Below the pieces are notes generated by a model that saw only the letters and a list, made by a program, of their open reading frames with translations, had not been told where the DNA came from and made no database searches. Below, piece after piece: positions 39,701 to 51,720 of a DNA stretch of 64,000 nucleotides (positions are counted from its first letter, which is position 1; each line of letters opens with the position of its first letter). This DNA comes from Aphis gossypii (taxonomy: Eukaryota; Arthropoda; Insecta; Hemiptera; Aphididae): contig NC_065531.1 in NCBI RefSeq assembly GCF_020184175.1, positions 58,735,213 to 58,799,212 on the forward strand, read 5' to 3'. Position numbers and translations under genes: made by a program.

Positions 39701-39964
39701 TCCATGCTTTATAAACGGTTTTTAAGTAGCTTTATTCCACGGTGCCAATTTAATGTTGCCGAAACAACAAATTTGATTATTCTGTAGTTTTAATGATGTA
39801 ATAATAATATAGTGCAATAATTCCACCTAAATATATTATGTGCACGACGTGTTTATTTGTATAGCTATTACATCGAACTCGGGCTTGGAGCTTAATATTA
39901 TAAGATGTTTCGTATATATGATAACAATAATAATATGTATTATTAACATAATTATATCGTAGAA
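36766..39964. other. AT-rich non-coding DNA
   Basis: Two minus-strand frames overlap at 37641-37964 and neither has an ATG start. The plus frame 38301-38558 starts with TTG and has no internal ATG. A perfect 8 bp stem ATTATGCT/AGCATAAT lies at 38142-38159. No gene is supported. Confidence 0.55.
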
Positions 39965-39992
39965 CCATTGATTAAATAAACTTAATCAATGG
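39965..39992. repeat. Perfect 11 bp stem-loop
   Basis: CCATTGATTAA (39965-39975), six-base loop, TTAATCAATGG (39982-39992). It abuts the Pol III-like box pair that follows. Confidence 0.6.
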
Positions 39993-40041
39993 CAGAATGG
40001 TTATCGCCAAAATCATTTTTGTACTACACTGGTTCGATTTT
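39990..40041 (+). promoter_or_regulatory. Pol III A-box/B-box-like pair (possible SINE or tRNA relic)
   Basis: TGGCAGAATGG at 39990-40000 fits the internal A-box consensus, and GGTTCGATTTT at 40031-40041 matches nine of eleven positions of the B-box consensus GGTTCGANTCC. They are 41 bases apart, near tRNA/SINE spacing. The acceptor and T stems do not pair, so this is not a functional tRNA. A degenerate tRNA-derived SINE head or chance are both possible. Confidence 0.22.
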
Positions 40042-42151
40042 CAGAAGACTGTAATATAAATTGATCACCTACAACACCTGCTGCAACACACCACACGCGC
40101 ACCTAGTTATATACCAGCTACTTAACAATTCATCGTACGTTTTTGAAATAAACACCGAAAAACTTTGACGGTTTAAATTAAATTTCATTGAATTAGTAAA
40201 TTTACCGCGCTTCCACATCAAAGCGCGCAAGTGTGTACGAAGTGGTGCGATGTTTTTCGAGCCGTCTCTTAGCTGACTGTCGTAATAAAAAATGACAATT
40301 TAAATTATGTGAATAAGATTCTAAAGTCAAAATCTCGTTCAATCTACTTATTTGTGAGTTTTCGGCAAATACGTCTCAATAAATGCGGTATTGTATTCTT
40401 TTAAAAACCTTTTAAAACAAAATATCGGTCAACATCACACAAAATTATTTTTGTAAAATCAAGATACACTAGATTTTGAATATAAAAAAAAATAAGAAAT
40501 AAAAATGTAAAAATTCTCAGAATTCACTGCGATAAAATAATATAAGACTTTGATTTGATAAAAAAGTAATCTGTAAATTTTTTAAATATACCAACAATTC
40601 ACAATGAATAAAACAAAACGCATCACAATAGCTTTTCGGTGATCATCACTCTCGTTTTTGCCGACTACTCGCCCAAGCTGTAAGCCATTATTAACCAATA
40701 ACCTGTAATAATCGTTAAGCATTTATAATATATATATATATAGGCATCTCCTATACAACTATAGACCTCGACAGCGACCACTATACCAACCGTTACCACT
40801 ATCATCACTGCTGCTACCATCACCACTACTAAAACTATCTACTACTACTGTTAGTGCTAATAATATTGTAAACCTAAGCAAAACATCGTAGGGGGTAAAG
40901 GGTTTCTTGTAAGAACGGCCCAAATGCAAATCATCTCTCGTGTGCGCCACCGTTTCGCTCATAAATATGTATGATAATATGTATACGTACATAATTTAAG
41001 CTGAGTGTACTACATTTCCAATAGCGGTCATTTAGATGGTAATTATACTTAACCATTTCTAACCTTTTGTCAAAAGCCGTTTTGTTTAATCTCGTGAATG
41101 TTCGAGCATCAAAACTATACGCCGTTTGGTCTGTGCGTTGAAGAATAAACGACGATTAAAAGTTAGCTTTTTAAATTTGTCTCTACAACACAACGGAACG
41201 TTTCACTTGAACGTCCGTTGAAAGAAGACAATCTAAACTATATTATCTATATTGTATATTTGTATATATACTCTGAACGAACAATTATATTTCATTCTCC
41301 GGTCGGCCTTACTCTTGCCAAATTTTCATTACATTTCACTTTTTGTTTTTATTCAATACTTAAACTTTTCATCTCTGAAAAACGTATCCCTTGTTATACC
41401 TAACACAATGCTTTCAAAAATCTTGTTCTCTGATTGCATTAAAATAGTATTTTTCCACCATTTAAACTATTTTTGCTTTTTGTACGCAGACAAAATTGAT
41501 TTTGAGTCATATAATAATATACCACCTCTACACATACGACATTATTATACTATGATAAATTTATAACTGTGTATGCGATAAACTGTGTTATAACGCATGT
41601 TCTACATACAAATTATATAAAAAAAAATATATTCTTGATTAGTGGTTACATAGAATGTTATTTTTAATTAGCTACTGGTAATATTGTTAAAATCAAAGTG
41701 TCGTCAGAGGTGGAGATTTATTGTACTGCAACTGCGCGTGGTACGATGATAATATAGTTTATTCGTTTTTGTAGTGGTTATTGATAAGAACAACCAAAAA
41801 TGAAACAATCGCGTTCTAACGAAATTAAAACACTCATACAAGTTTGTTGTTTGATTGGACAAGGTGTAAGCAGTAATAATGAAACTGGCCAGTTTCGATC
41901 GCAAGACCGATGGCCGTTGTTCGGTAATCTGTTTCGTCAGCGTAAAATCGTATATTATACATTTAGGGTGGATGAAAAAAAATATAATATCCTCTCGTTA
42001 TTTTAAATAAATAAAACTCAAACCACGATCATACCGTTCCCGGTCTAACCGAAATATAATTATTACGGAGTCATTATTAATTAATAGAATCGCGTTTTTC
42101 GTACCCTTTGGCCGACCTACTTAAAAGGCTCCGGAGGCCATTACGCAAGTG
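40042..42151. other. Non-coding DNA, mildly mixed composition
   Basis: The patch at 40640-40990 is GC-richer and carries ACT/ACC-type triplets that give Ser-rich output on the minus strand. Frames at 41218-41566 overlap in two phases. No gene is supported. Confidence 0.55.

Positions 42152-42178
<27 letters not shown>
42152..42178. repeat. TA dinucleotide microsatellite
   Basis: About 13 perfect TA units. Confidence 0.9.
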
Positions 42179-42183
<5 letters not shown>

Positions 42184-42268
42184 CCCATTGGCGAAATCGT
42201 TTTCGGGTAATTACAATACAGCCGAAAAGGGTCCGGAAAACATGGTTTCAGGCGGGCGAGGTGCGTAT

Positions 42269-42325
42269 GGAAAGAAAAAAAAAAGAAGAGAATGAGAGTC
42301 AGAGAGAAAGAGAGAGAGTGAAACA
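42269..42325 (+). promoter_or_regulatory. Polypurine tract with repeated GAGAG
   Basis: A nearly pure A/G stretch with clustered GAGAG motifs, the core recognised by the insect GAGA factor. Homopurine DNA of this kind also forms triplex-prone structure. Frames through it on both strands (42108-42392) owe their composition to the tract and the TA run. Confidence 0.35.
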
Positions 42326-43362
42326 GACCACACGGTTCAGACACTGCTGACGGGCGTACAATATTACTTAATGATATATTGCATTTGTTCATCGAGTTTA
42401 TTTATGCATGTATACAGTAAACCTTTTACGCGAAAGCAAACGGAGATCGCAATCAAAGTGCCCTATGGGAGTATAAACATGCGCGCGTGCACAACTCAAA
42501 TCGATCCGAAATTTGTTCCCGCGGAGTATATATTATATTTTTTGCCTATATTTTATACATTTCGAAAATAACCCCACCGTATGTCGTTAAACCCTTTCCG
42601 TACAGTATCCATCCACTACTACACTACGCGGTACTAACGGCGTCATGGTAAAACAATGAAATGGATCGCATTTGTTGCGCATCAAACACACTACTCGCGT
42701 CGTTTTTGTAATTAAATTTTGCAGTTTCATAACAGAAGAAAAGTGTTTGGGTTTTTTTATTTTTAAAAAAAGTCACGAAAAAAAACTAGGGTAATTAATA
42801 CAACAGATCCAATAGTATGTTAACTTGATGGTCGAGAATACTTTATACTATTGTTTTTTTATCTCTATCGAACTTAAGAGATCCTCAAAGACACATCAGA
42901 TCTTACGCTCCATTCTTAATTCCAACCTGCACCATCGAATATCTATTAAACGAACTAATGAGGCTTTTTATTTTGAATTCCACTTTTTGTATCTCCTTAA
43001 AGCATTTTTAGTTATCTATCTGCATTCTTTTATAATGCACATTTTGTACTATTATTAAATTAAAATTGTAACTTAAATGCAAAATGGTAATACTCGTTAA
43101 AATATAAATAAATAATTAAATAAATGACTAAATTATATTATATATACCTATTCCAAACATGCAATTATTCTTACTCCAATGAACGAATGAATACTATATT
43201 ATATTATATTATATTATACTCCATACACAACTTATTTTATATAATATTATTATTATGTTTTATAAAATGTAATAACGATAACAATAATTAAACAAGCCGT
43301 TCGTGTGTGGATGACGCGATTGCAATATTACACTATGTGCACGTTTTTCATAGCCAATGATA
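42326..43362. other. Mostly AT-rich non-coding DNA
   Basis: A CpG-richer patch lies at 42420-42700. The plus frame 42825-43058 lacks a recognised domain; its complement is also partly open. An ATATT pentanucleotide repeat (four copies) lies at 43196-43215. Confidence 0.55.
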
Positions 43363-43583
43363 CAGTGGAGAGCAAAAAGAGCGTGTCCATGATAAAAGTT
43401 TATAAACTTTAAAATTATTTTACTAAAATTAATAACATTTTTAGTTTATAATTATATTTTAACCATAGTCTTTAGTAATTTAAAACACAGCCTTCATAAT
43501 TACTGTAAAATATATATTATACATATACATTTTTTTTTTACCACTTTACGAGGAAGCGTATAACAGGACGCACTCTGTTCTTG
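43363..43583. mobile_element. Possible Tc1-like MITE remnant, about 221 bp
   Basis: The left end CAGTGGAGAGCAAAAAGAGC resembles Tc1-type termini, and AGAGCGTGTCC near it matches AGAGTGCGTCC on the complement of the right end with three mismatches. TA dinucleotides flank both ends. The arms differ by an indel and the interior is plain AT-rich DNA, so the call is tentative. Confidence 0.3.
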
Positions 43584-44990
43584 TATAGGACGAGAGTATA
43601 ATTATTCGTTTGATGCGTAGCTCTTGTAACATAATTGTAAGCACCGGACTTAATATTATATTAATAACGTCCTTAAAGGTTAAAATAATTCATAAAATGT
43701 TACACGTAGGTATAGATACAAAAGTATTAAATATCACTGTATGAGCTTACAATATTTTACAAACGGCGGAATCGTATTAAGTTAACTTTTAAATATATTT
43801 GAAATTATACCTAGTATAAGTTAGAATAAGTATAAAATACGTTTTAAATTTGTATTACAAATATTCATAATTTCGCAGCGAAGTAATCAACAAAGTTTAC
43901 TTGTACAGTTGTACTGTATATTTTTATGTTATTCATCGTATACTCATTTCAAATCTACTGCAGCAGTGTATTACTTCTTGAATATTAAATTTGGTTTCAA
44001 AAACGACTTTTCCTTATTAAAAGATCTTAAGTGTATTAGTTATTTGAACAAACAGCAAATAAAATAAATAAATAATGTCGTTAAAAAAAATATATATACA
44101 TATTTTAAACCGAGATTGGAATGAATTTGGTTAGTAAGATTTTTCCTGTAGTTTTTCTTCTACATGTTCATTTTTAAAACTCTGTACATTATAGTCTGCT
44201 TGTCTTGACGTACCTTCTTTGAATTTCTTCATTTATAATATTATATAACCCAAGAGTTAATAATTACTTTATGTATTATATATAGGTTTAGTGCACAACT
44301 CTAACAAAATGGTTTAATAAACTTTTATTTGAAGAATAAAAAGTACTGTGCCAAAACCAGATGAATTCATTTTATTTATAAAAATTATTTTCTCTCTTAT
44401 CTTCTTTTTTTTTTTTTTGTGAATGGCGTAGTTTCTTCCTCGAGGCTATATTCCTTACTTACGGCTATATTCGTTACTTACTTACTCGCTTACTCGTTTA
44501 ATTACTTACTTACTTATTATTTACTTATTTACATTTACATAATATTATCCACACTATATCCTATATATTAAATGTACACAATAAATCTCTGGAGATAATT
44601 CACAAAAAAAAAAAATCGTTACATGTACAATAATCATTAAATTTGTATTTAATTGTGTCTATATACATTTTTGTATGTATGCAAACGCGTTTTAACATTG
44701 TTGTAAAAGATCATCTGTATTACAGTAGGTCGGATACGAATAGTGAGCGTGACTTGTATCATGTCGTAGTGGGTACACGGTTGTAATATTATCCGATTCA
44801 GATGTCTTCTACAAATTTAAAAAAAAAGTAATTTAAAAATAAATCGTATTAATAATACTAGTGCGTTAGAAAAAAAAAAACTTGACGGTACGTGCGCGAT
44901 GATGGAAATTGCGATTCGCGTATTCCTGGGCGATTCGAGTTTTATTTCTGCTTGTGGAATAAATTAAACATACCTACCTATGTGGAGTAA
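43584..44990. other. AT-rich non-coding DNA
   Basis: No gene is seen. The tandem duplication at 44444 and the TTAC-rich stretch after it are the only organised features. Confidence 0.6.
44444..44481. repeat. Tandem duplication of a 19-base unit, then ACTT-type repeats
   Basis: GGCTATATTC[C/G]TTACTTAC occurs twice head to tail (44444-44462 and 44463-44481), differing at one base. It runs into degenerate ACTT/ACTC repeats up to about 44530. Confidence 0.85.
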
Positions 44991-45725
44991 AAAAAAACGT
45001 GAACAGTGCGATACTTAGGCGGCGGGAGTGAGGCCGATGTCCAGCCTCCATCGGTCGTTCGTTAATGTAGATATACTATACGAGAAAAGGGCGTCGCTGC
45101 AGTCATATAGTTTCCCCGCCGTATACAGACGTATTTTTATTTTCCTTCGTTCTCCTTTCGTTTTTCCTCCGTCCGCGACTGCAACAGTGTGATGGGACGA
45201 CATCGCATAATATTATTATTACGAACGCGCCCGCGCACAATATAACATACGACTGCTGAACTTTGAACCCCACTCGCCCCCGCCGGTTATTAGCATAAAG
45301 GCTTCGCGTATTACTTGTCACCGAATTTGATTTATCCGCCGCCGAGTGTCACGTATATTATACAACACGCCCGCGTATATATGTGATATTATATTATGAT
45401 ATATTATATTATTATGTACAGCAGTATCGATGGCCGGCCGGCGCGGCGCGGAGACGATGAATAATAATAATAATAAAAAATTGATTGTTTATTCAAAAGT
45501 CTGCCCGTCCCCCCCATCGCCGGTACACCGTTGCGTTTTGTTTGTTTTATTACACCCCTGGGTGTCGGCGGCGGCCGAGGCGACTGGTGCGTATAGTATA
45601 ATTTTATTTCCCTGCGTATATTACAATAATATAATCTCCGCCCGCGCGCAACAACTCTGCACAGATGACCGGAGAGGTTATGACCTGCACAGGCCGCCTC
45701 AGACCTTATACCGTGTATAAATTTT
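44991..45725. promoter_or_regulatory. CpG-rich island
   Basis: The island is GC-rich with many CG dinucleotides and GGCCGG runs around 45430-45460. It contains competing frames on both strands (minus 45015-45321, plus 45430-45720). Composition suggests regulatory DNA or an untranslated exon; there is no splice pair I can defend. Confidence 0.3.
45430..45720 (+). CDS. Orphan small ORF, 96 aa, unknown
   Basis: An ATG start at 45430 with a weak context (T at -3). The translation has an Asn run from an AAT microsatellite near residue 11, a proline/serine segment and a hydrophobic stretch (CVLFVLLHPWVSAAA, about residues 35-50) that recalls a signal sequence but is internal. No family is recognised. 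Simple-sequence content and the GC-rich setting make a chance frame likely. Confidence 0.12.
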   Translation: MAGRRGAETMNNNNNKKLIVYSKVCPSPPSPVHRCVLFVLLHPWVSAAAEATGAYSIILFPCVYYNNIISARAQQLCTDDRRGYDLHRPPQTLYRV

Positions 45726-46479
45726 ATGCTGTTATAATATTAGCGTAATGTATACACCAATATGTTATACAGAACGGTCCTGAGGATGAGTTTTGGTTTA
45801 TTTTCTTCGACGACAAATCACACGGAGGTTATATCTCCCCACAAATAGTTAGCAGATCTCTCCGTCGAAGAAATTTGTTCTCGAGATTCTTCCACGCGTT
45901 ATACAGTAAAAGAAAATTTGCATTCGAGGTAAAATTTAATTTAGTTCCCCGAGGTTATGACTTATGACAACGTTTAATGTATTTTTAAACTGATATTGTA
46001 GGTTTTTTTTTTAAATAAAACGTGAAACATTATACATTTTTTTTATCTGTCTACAATAAAAATTAAATAAAAAAAAGATAAAATCAAATTGTAGGTATAC
46101 GTTTTTATTATTTCCGCAAATTATTGAAGTTTAAGATACGCTATAATTATTTTTTTTATGTATTTAATTTTTATATTAAAATTGATGTGTTAATACTGTA
46201 ATTCCGCATTATGTACATCAAAGTCTTAATATTATATTATGAGCATTAAAGTTACGTATAACCGTATAGGTACTTGTATTTTTTAAACGAGTCTTCATTT
46301 AAATCGAAATTACGGTGCAACAGCTATTATAGGTTTATGATAATAATTCTCGTACATAGATCAAAGTCAAACCGACAGACATTTTATATAATATTAGTTA
46401 ACATCGTGTGGCTCTTTTTTCAATTGTTTCAACACTGGTTTGTTATTTCCCTTTGGCGTTTAATTTAAATTCTATTATT
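45726..46479. other. AT-rich non-coding DNA
   Basis: Nothing supported. Confidence 0.6.
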
Positions 46480-47720
46480 ACCTATGTAGGGTAATGAAAT
46501 ACTGCAGCAAGTGAATCTACACGTCAATCAACATCAACATCAATATCATCGAAATACCGCATCCGCCCTGCCAATACGTACGTACGTACGACAGATCTAA
46601 GAATTTAATCAAAGACCCCGCGCGTGCGATTGCCGTTTTCAAAAAGAAAAACCGTTTATATATTGCAGTGCTCGGGCGCCGCCGAGCCAGGGTTTATCGG
46701 TTTATTACGTCATGTTACGAGATCCCGGTGTACATCCTTCCGTTTCACCGAATACAATAATGTTTCACGTTTGCCCGCGAGTATTTTGGCGATTACTGTT
46801 GTAGTCGTAGTCGTAGTCGTGTAGCCGCCGAGATACGATACGCCACGATAAATGAATTACAAGTCGTTACGGCGGACGACGATGAGATTAGGTCGGGTCA
46901 TTAGCAGGTTTTAGCGTTTATATACTTTCGCGGCCGATCCGTGCCCACCACCCTTTGTCGTCTTGCCAAATATAATAATATAATACGTTATGTTATTTTG
47001 TACGTACAATATACCGTTGCGGCGGTAGACCGATGGCCGTCGTGTGAGGGTCGTTCGCCGTTCGTGGGGGGGCATAGATATTCTTGAGACGCGTACCGTC
47101 ATAAATCCAAATGCATATACGTGTGTGTACAACCGGGTTGGCGCTTTGGACGCGTAGTGGGAAAACGTACGCACCCCGCCCACATCGTGCGACCGTCATA
47201 TATATATACATACGATTCCGGTCACGTGTTTACAAAACTACCTACACTGCGGAATGGCGGCGGCGACGATACCCGTGTGTATATACATCATGTACCTAAA
47301 TCATTATAACCCGTCGCCACCGCGGGTACGGTATAATATATATATATATATGCATCTGACCCCACAACTGCAACTACAGCATTCAATCTCTATATATTAT
47401 AATATGATATTATGCGCACACACCCATCGAAAAGCACACACTTACCTATAATATTATATTAACAGCGTAGCGATTTATATGTATATAGTCGTGTTGTTGT
47501 AATTAAACAAGCGCACTGTCATCATAACGCCCAGTGCAGGCGGCGGCGGTCGAATTCAGCATACCGTATTATTATTGTTATTACTTACGCACAAACGCTG
47601 AATTCGCAGCACACCACCGTGCACGAGTTTATTTCGGTTGGTAAAGGTAATAATATTATAATGACGCGTGTACGACATACCTTTACGGATTTTCGCAGTC
47701 GTCGTAAGATTGTAGATTTT
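46480..47720. promoter_or_regulatory. CpG-rich island, 1.2 kb
   Basis: It contains tandem ACGT (about 46577-46590), three GTAGTC units (46801-46818) and overlapping short frames in several phases on both strands, none dominant. A 10 bp inverted repeat CGAATTCAGC/GCTGAATTCG lies at 47551-47560 and 47597-47606. Regulatory function is inferred from composition only. Confidence 0.3.
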
Positions 47721-50250
47721 GGAATTTCAAGCGATCCGCCGTTAAAAATCTAGCTGCAGACGTCACTTTGATTAGTGATGCTACAATAGAATATTTTTAA
47801 AAGTAAATCACTTAAAATTTTTTTTTATGATTCCGTCATTGTCTTCGTTCCACTAACAAAGATGACACGAAACTATCGTATTTACTTACAGATTATTGAA
47901 CATTAACGCGTTAACAAATAAGAAGACGTTTAAAGAAACACCTTCACATTAAGTGGATAAATCTACGTATACGTATGTTTAGTTTTTGTATCGCTCCAAA
48001 AGAATAATATTAAAAATCAGACATAATAAGACGATTATTTTAAAACAAATATCTCCGCTTGGAATATAAAACAGAATCTTACTCTAATATTTAGTGCTCG
48101 TGTAAAAAGATAAATGAAGAATAAATAAAACGTTTCATTGTGAATACGGTTGTGGAAAAAATAATCGATCCTTTGTCATGAATTTTTTATCTTTTATTTT
48201 AAATAAATAAATATAAAATATGTAGGTATTCGAATCTTATATGAAAATGCATGATAATATCTGTAGACAAGACGATTTACAGTGACCCTTTTGGCTTTTA
48301 TATTTTTGCATTATCTGAATACTACATGAATAAACTTCATGGCCTTTAAATATAATATAAATACCAGGAACTATTCGTATTTAATATTAACTATTGTTAA
48401 ACTCTAGAATGCATATTACTAGGTTGTATTATGAAAAAATAAAAATAAAAATATTAAAAGGTATAATAGGTACGTAGTTATTAAAAAATATAATTGTGCT
48501 TACATTTTCGGAAAAATACTTGTACAATTTAAAACGCAATTCCCAGTAATATCGGAAATATCTCTCAAACAGTCACGTAACCACAATGACAATATATATA
48601 TATACATTGAAAATATTATTTTCTACTCATACAGCTTGTTTGAGTTGTGTTGTATAAATATAGTAATCCTATAAGAAGATGATATGTATATACCTACTGT
48701 ACAAGAGATTATCTTTCCTTTTAAACAAGTGCTCTTTTGCTTTCAATAACTCGAAAATTGTCGTGCTTAGGATATACCTGTAGACCATATACTACGTACC
48801 AGTGTACTCATACACTGTAGAGGATTACCATCCTTTTGTTTACCTTATACTATTTCTTAGTGCGTTATCCAACGGTTTCCCTTTCAATTTAATAACTCTT
48901 ATTTACTCTTATGGTTAATGCGATTATTGCGTTGTATAGACAAAGAAATTCCAAACGTTTACTTATAATTTCACACATGAGAATTTAGAGCTGCGCTACA
49001 TTTGTTTTATTCACTATATACAATAACCCTTTTACAGTACTATAAGTGCTACACTAACTCGTGTTTATCGAAATGCACGCATGATGCGTTTCAAAGATTA
49101 TGCTAAAATTAGCATTTGACGTTTACTCTGAAATGTAAAAAGAATATATTAATATAAATATTATACATTTATAAACAGTTAAATATTTGCATACCTATAC
49201 TTTATGTTATATACATGTATACTGTAGTTTTGGTAGAGAAAAACTTAAACGATCCTCATTTATAATATATTATATAGTTCAAAAGAATATTATATTCGAT
49301 TATAAATTGTAATAGTTAGTTACACGATATAATATAGATAAATATAATATATTATATATTTGTTGTATGGAGAAGCAGATAATGCGTATATAAATTTATA
49401 TGGGAAACAACATAAACTATAATATGGGGCTATATTTTGTATTGTATGCAGATAATAATAATACTAAGTCTTTACATATTTTTAAAGTACATATTGTTGT
49501 AATAGAATTCACTATTTTCGAATTATTCGCGTAACCAAATAAATTTATTTTTTTTATTGTACCTAATGATTAACTACCAAAATTAGTACTATATTAAGTT
49601 ACAAGTTTCAGATCCGCAGTAGAATGTACTCATTCTAATAAGAAATAATGAACTAAATCATCAGTCTTATAAAATACTTACAATGCAACGTAATATTTGA
49701 ACATAATGATTCAGTCACATTAATTTTTATTGAAATTGCATCATTGAATTTTTTTTAAATATATAGGGAAAGAAAAATTCTTTATCGATGAGAAAAAAAT
49801 TGGACGATGCCTTGTTAGCTGGTACATTGAAAAAAAAATGTTATAGGAATATTGTTGGAAAATTATTTAAATCACTAATGGTTGATTTTAAATTATAATT
49901 TACGTTGATCTATCGTTACTTATCCAGTGATGTCAATGAAATAATATTTATTGAAGGAAATGTTTACAACTCGCTACAGGGTCACCAGGACCAGGAGGAC
50001 GTAATAAGAAGCAACTATATATACAGACACAATAATATATTTTTATATACGCGAGGAAAAGCGAGGGTGGTACAAAGGAATAATAATTTATCGGCAACGG
50101 AGATATTTGGGGAGAGTTTTTCTTCTTCTCGCGATATAATAATATCATAATATATCTTTTTAATATCATAATATCACAAATCCTCTACAGAGTAACGTTA
50201 GTTATAACGAAACAACTGCACCGAAGGTATTATAATACGCGTTTTTAAGC
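47721..50250. other. AT-rich non-coding DNA
   Basis: No supported gene. The frames at 49905-50169 on the two strands overlap each other. Confidence 0.6.
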
Positions 50251-50256
50251 AAGCAG

Positions 50257-50257
<1 letters not shown>

Positions 50258-50288
<31 letters not shown>
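50258..50288. repeat. AAT trinucleotide microsatellite
   Basis: About ten units, followed by two CAGTAATAA units. It explains the polytyrosine run on the minus strand. Confidence 0.9.
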
Positions 50289-50290
<2 letters not shown>

Positions 50291-50519
50291 GTAATAACAG
50301 TAATAACATCTACAACGAATCTCATCGTACGAACATAATAATAATAATAATATAATATCATTGTAATGTAATGTGTGTGTATAAGAACGCATTGCGAAGA
50401 TTTGACGTAATATTTCAAATGTGTGATTTCGATATAAAAACATCGAGTCGATGTACGACGCGTCCTTTATAAACACACACACACACACGCACATATATTT
50501 ATATAGCAAAAACGTATTG

Positions 50520-51720
50520 TGTAATGGTTTTATGACATTTATTGTCCGCGCGCGATGAATAACTTTGTCGTCGTCGTCTTCGCGTATATATATGTATTTC
50601 CGACCGGCGAGATTTCATAAATAATAGGGTTGAGATTCAAACGCGTTATATAATGCAATGTGTGGGTTTTCTGCAAAACTTTTCTCATAGGTAATCCACC
50701 CCTGTATTTACGAGATCGTCACCACGTCACCCGCTCGCCCGTCCGACCACCCAACCACCCACGCCGCGACATACGGCGTATATACCAACACGGCGAAATA
50801 TTGGATTACGGGCGCACGTCGCAGATCCGGAGCAATATGTCGTCGGTCGCCGCAAAAGGACGTTTTATTTATTCGTTTTGTATATTATTATTATTATTAA
50901 TATATCACGTGTGCGGTTTCCACCACGCAGATACCACCCCGTTTACCCGCTGGTCGCCGACCGCCGATAATGCGCCTCTCCGTCGAAAAACGTTATTATT
51001 TGATAACAATAAAAAAAAAAACCCACGAAAGCCACGAGAGCCATTGATATGCCGGTATATACGCGATGTTAACCCTCGCAAACGTGTATATACCTATATG
51101 TGTGTGTGTATACTATGGATTTGTGTGTGTGTGTGTGCTGGGTCTGACGAAAAGACACACTCGAGATAGGTCGGACGCGTCCCCTGCGCACACATACGTA
51201 TACGCGCGGGGGCGCGGGCGAAGGTATTAACGGGATGATTTTGACAAATTGAATTCCGCCGTTTGACAGGTTCTTTTTATTTGTACCCCCCGCGCGAGGG
51301 AGTAGTAACGAGAGAAAGCAGAAAATCAATGACACCGACGTGCGTGCACGGCAGTGTTTACGCGCGCCGCCGGCGGCGGTGGTATATATATATATGTACC
51401 TATACCTCTACCACACACATATATATATTCGGTATAATATGTGTAGCCAAACCGAGACCAATGTGTTCGACGTGCACCGCTCGAGCACAATACGCGGCGC
51501 TGTTTATAAAATATTTGATATTGTGTTTACCGCGCCGACATAACTTTGTTAAAATGGCTAGCCCTTTGATGTGCAGCGCATCGCGTACGACTCCACTCGC
51601 TCGTCGGTGTCGCGACCTCGCGAACCCACCGCGCCAAATGCGTCGAGGCAGATATTTTGTTCGAAATTCTGATGAAAAAAAAAATTTTACCGAATTGTAT
51701 AACTACTTAAAATAAGACAA
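50520..51720. promoter_or_regulatory. CpG-rich island, 1.2 kb
   Basis: A large GC-rich block with GTC and CCG runs, GT microsatellites (about 51102-51110 and 51122-51137) and long but conflicting frames. A donor-like CATAG|GTAATC is at about 50688-50694. It may be a promoter region or an untranslated exon. Confidence 0.3.
50837..51169 (+). CDS. Orphan ORF, 110 aa, with signal-peptide-like N-terminus
   Basis: The first ATG of this frame is at 50837, with A at -3; the frame is open upstream to 50660 but starts there at GTG. The product opens with a short basic region (MSSVAAKGR) followed by a leucine-rich hydrophobic core (FIYSFCILLLLLIYHVCGF), the layout of a secretory signal peptide. A basic middle follows (KKKNPRKPREP). 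The Cys/Val-rich tail is encoded by GT repeats and the leucine core by a TTA run, so simple sequence explains much of it. No family is recognised; a chance frame is more likely than a secreted protein. Confidence 0.18.
   Translation: MSSVAAKGRFIYSFCILLLLLIYHVCGFHHADTTPFTRWSPTADNAPLRRKTLLFDNNKKKNPRKPREPLICRYIRDVNPRKRVYTYMCVCILWICVCVCAGSDEKTHSR

Noticed and set aside
41252..41566. 104-codon hydrophobic plus frame
   Set aside because: Phe/Ile/Leu/Tyr-rich output typical of AT-rich DNA, overlapped by another frame, no domain.
50198..50509. 103-codon minus frame with a polytyrosine run
   Set aside because: The run is the complement of an AAT microsatellite and its start lies near a GT/AC repeat.
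51263..51715. 150-codon plus-strand frame
   Set aside because: Its Tyr/Thr/Ile-rich part comes from TA/AC simple sequence. It conflicts with a minus frame and an offset plus frame, and no motif is recognised.
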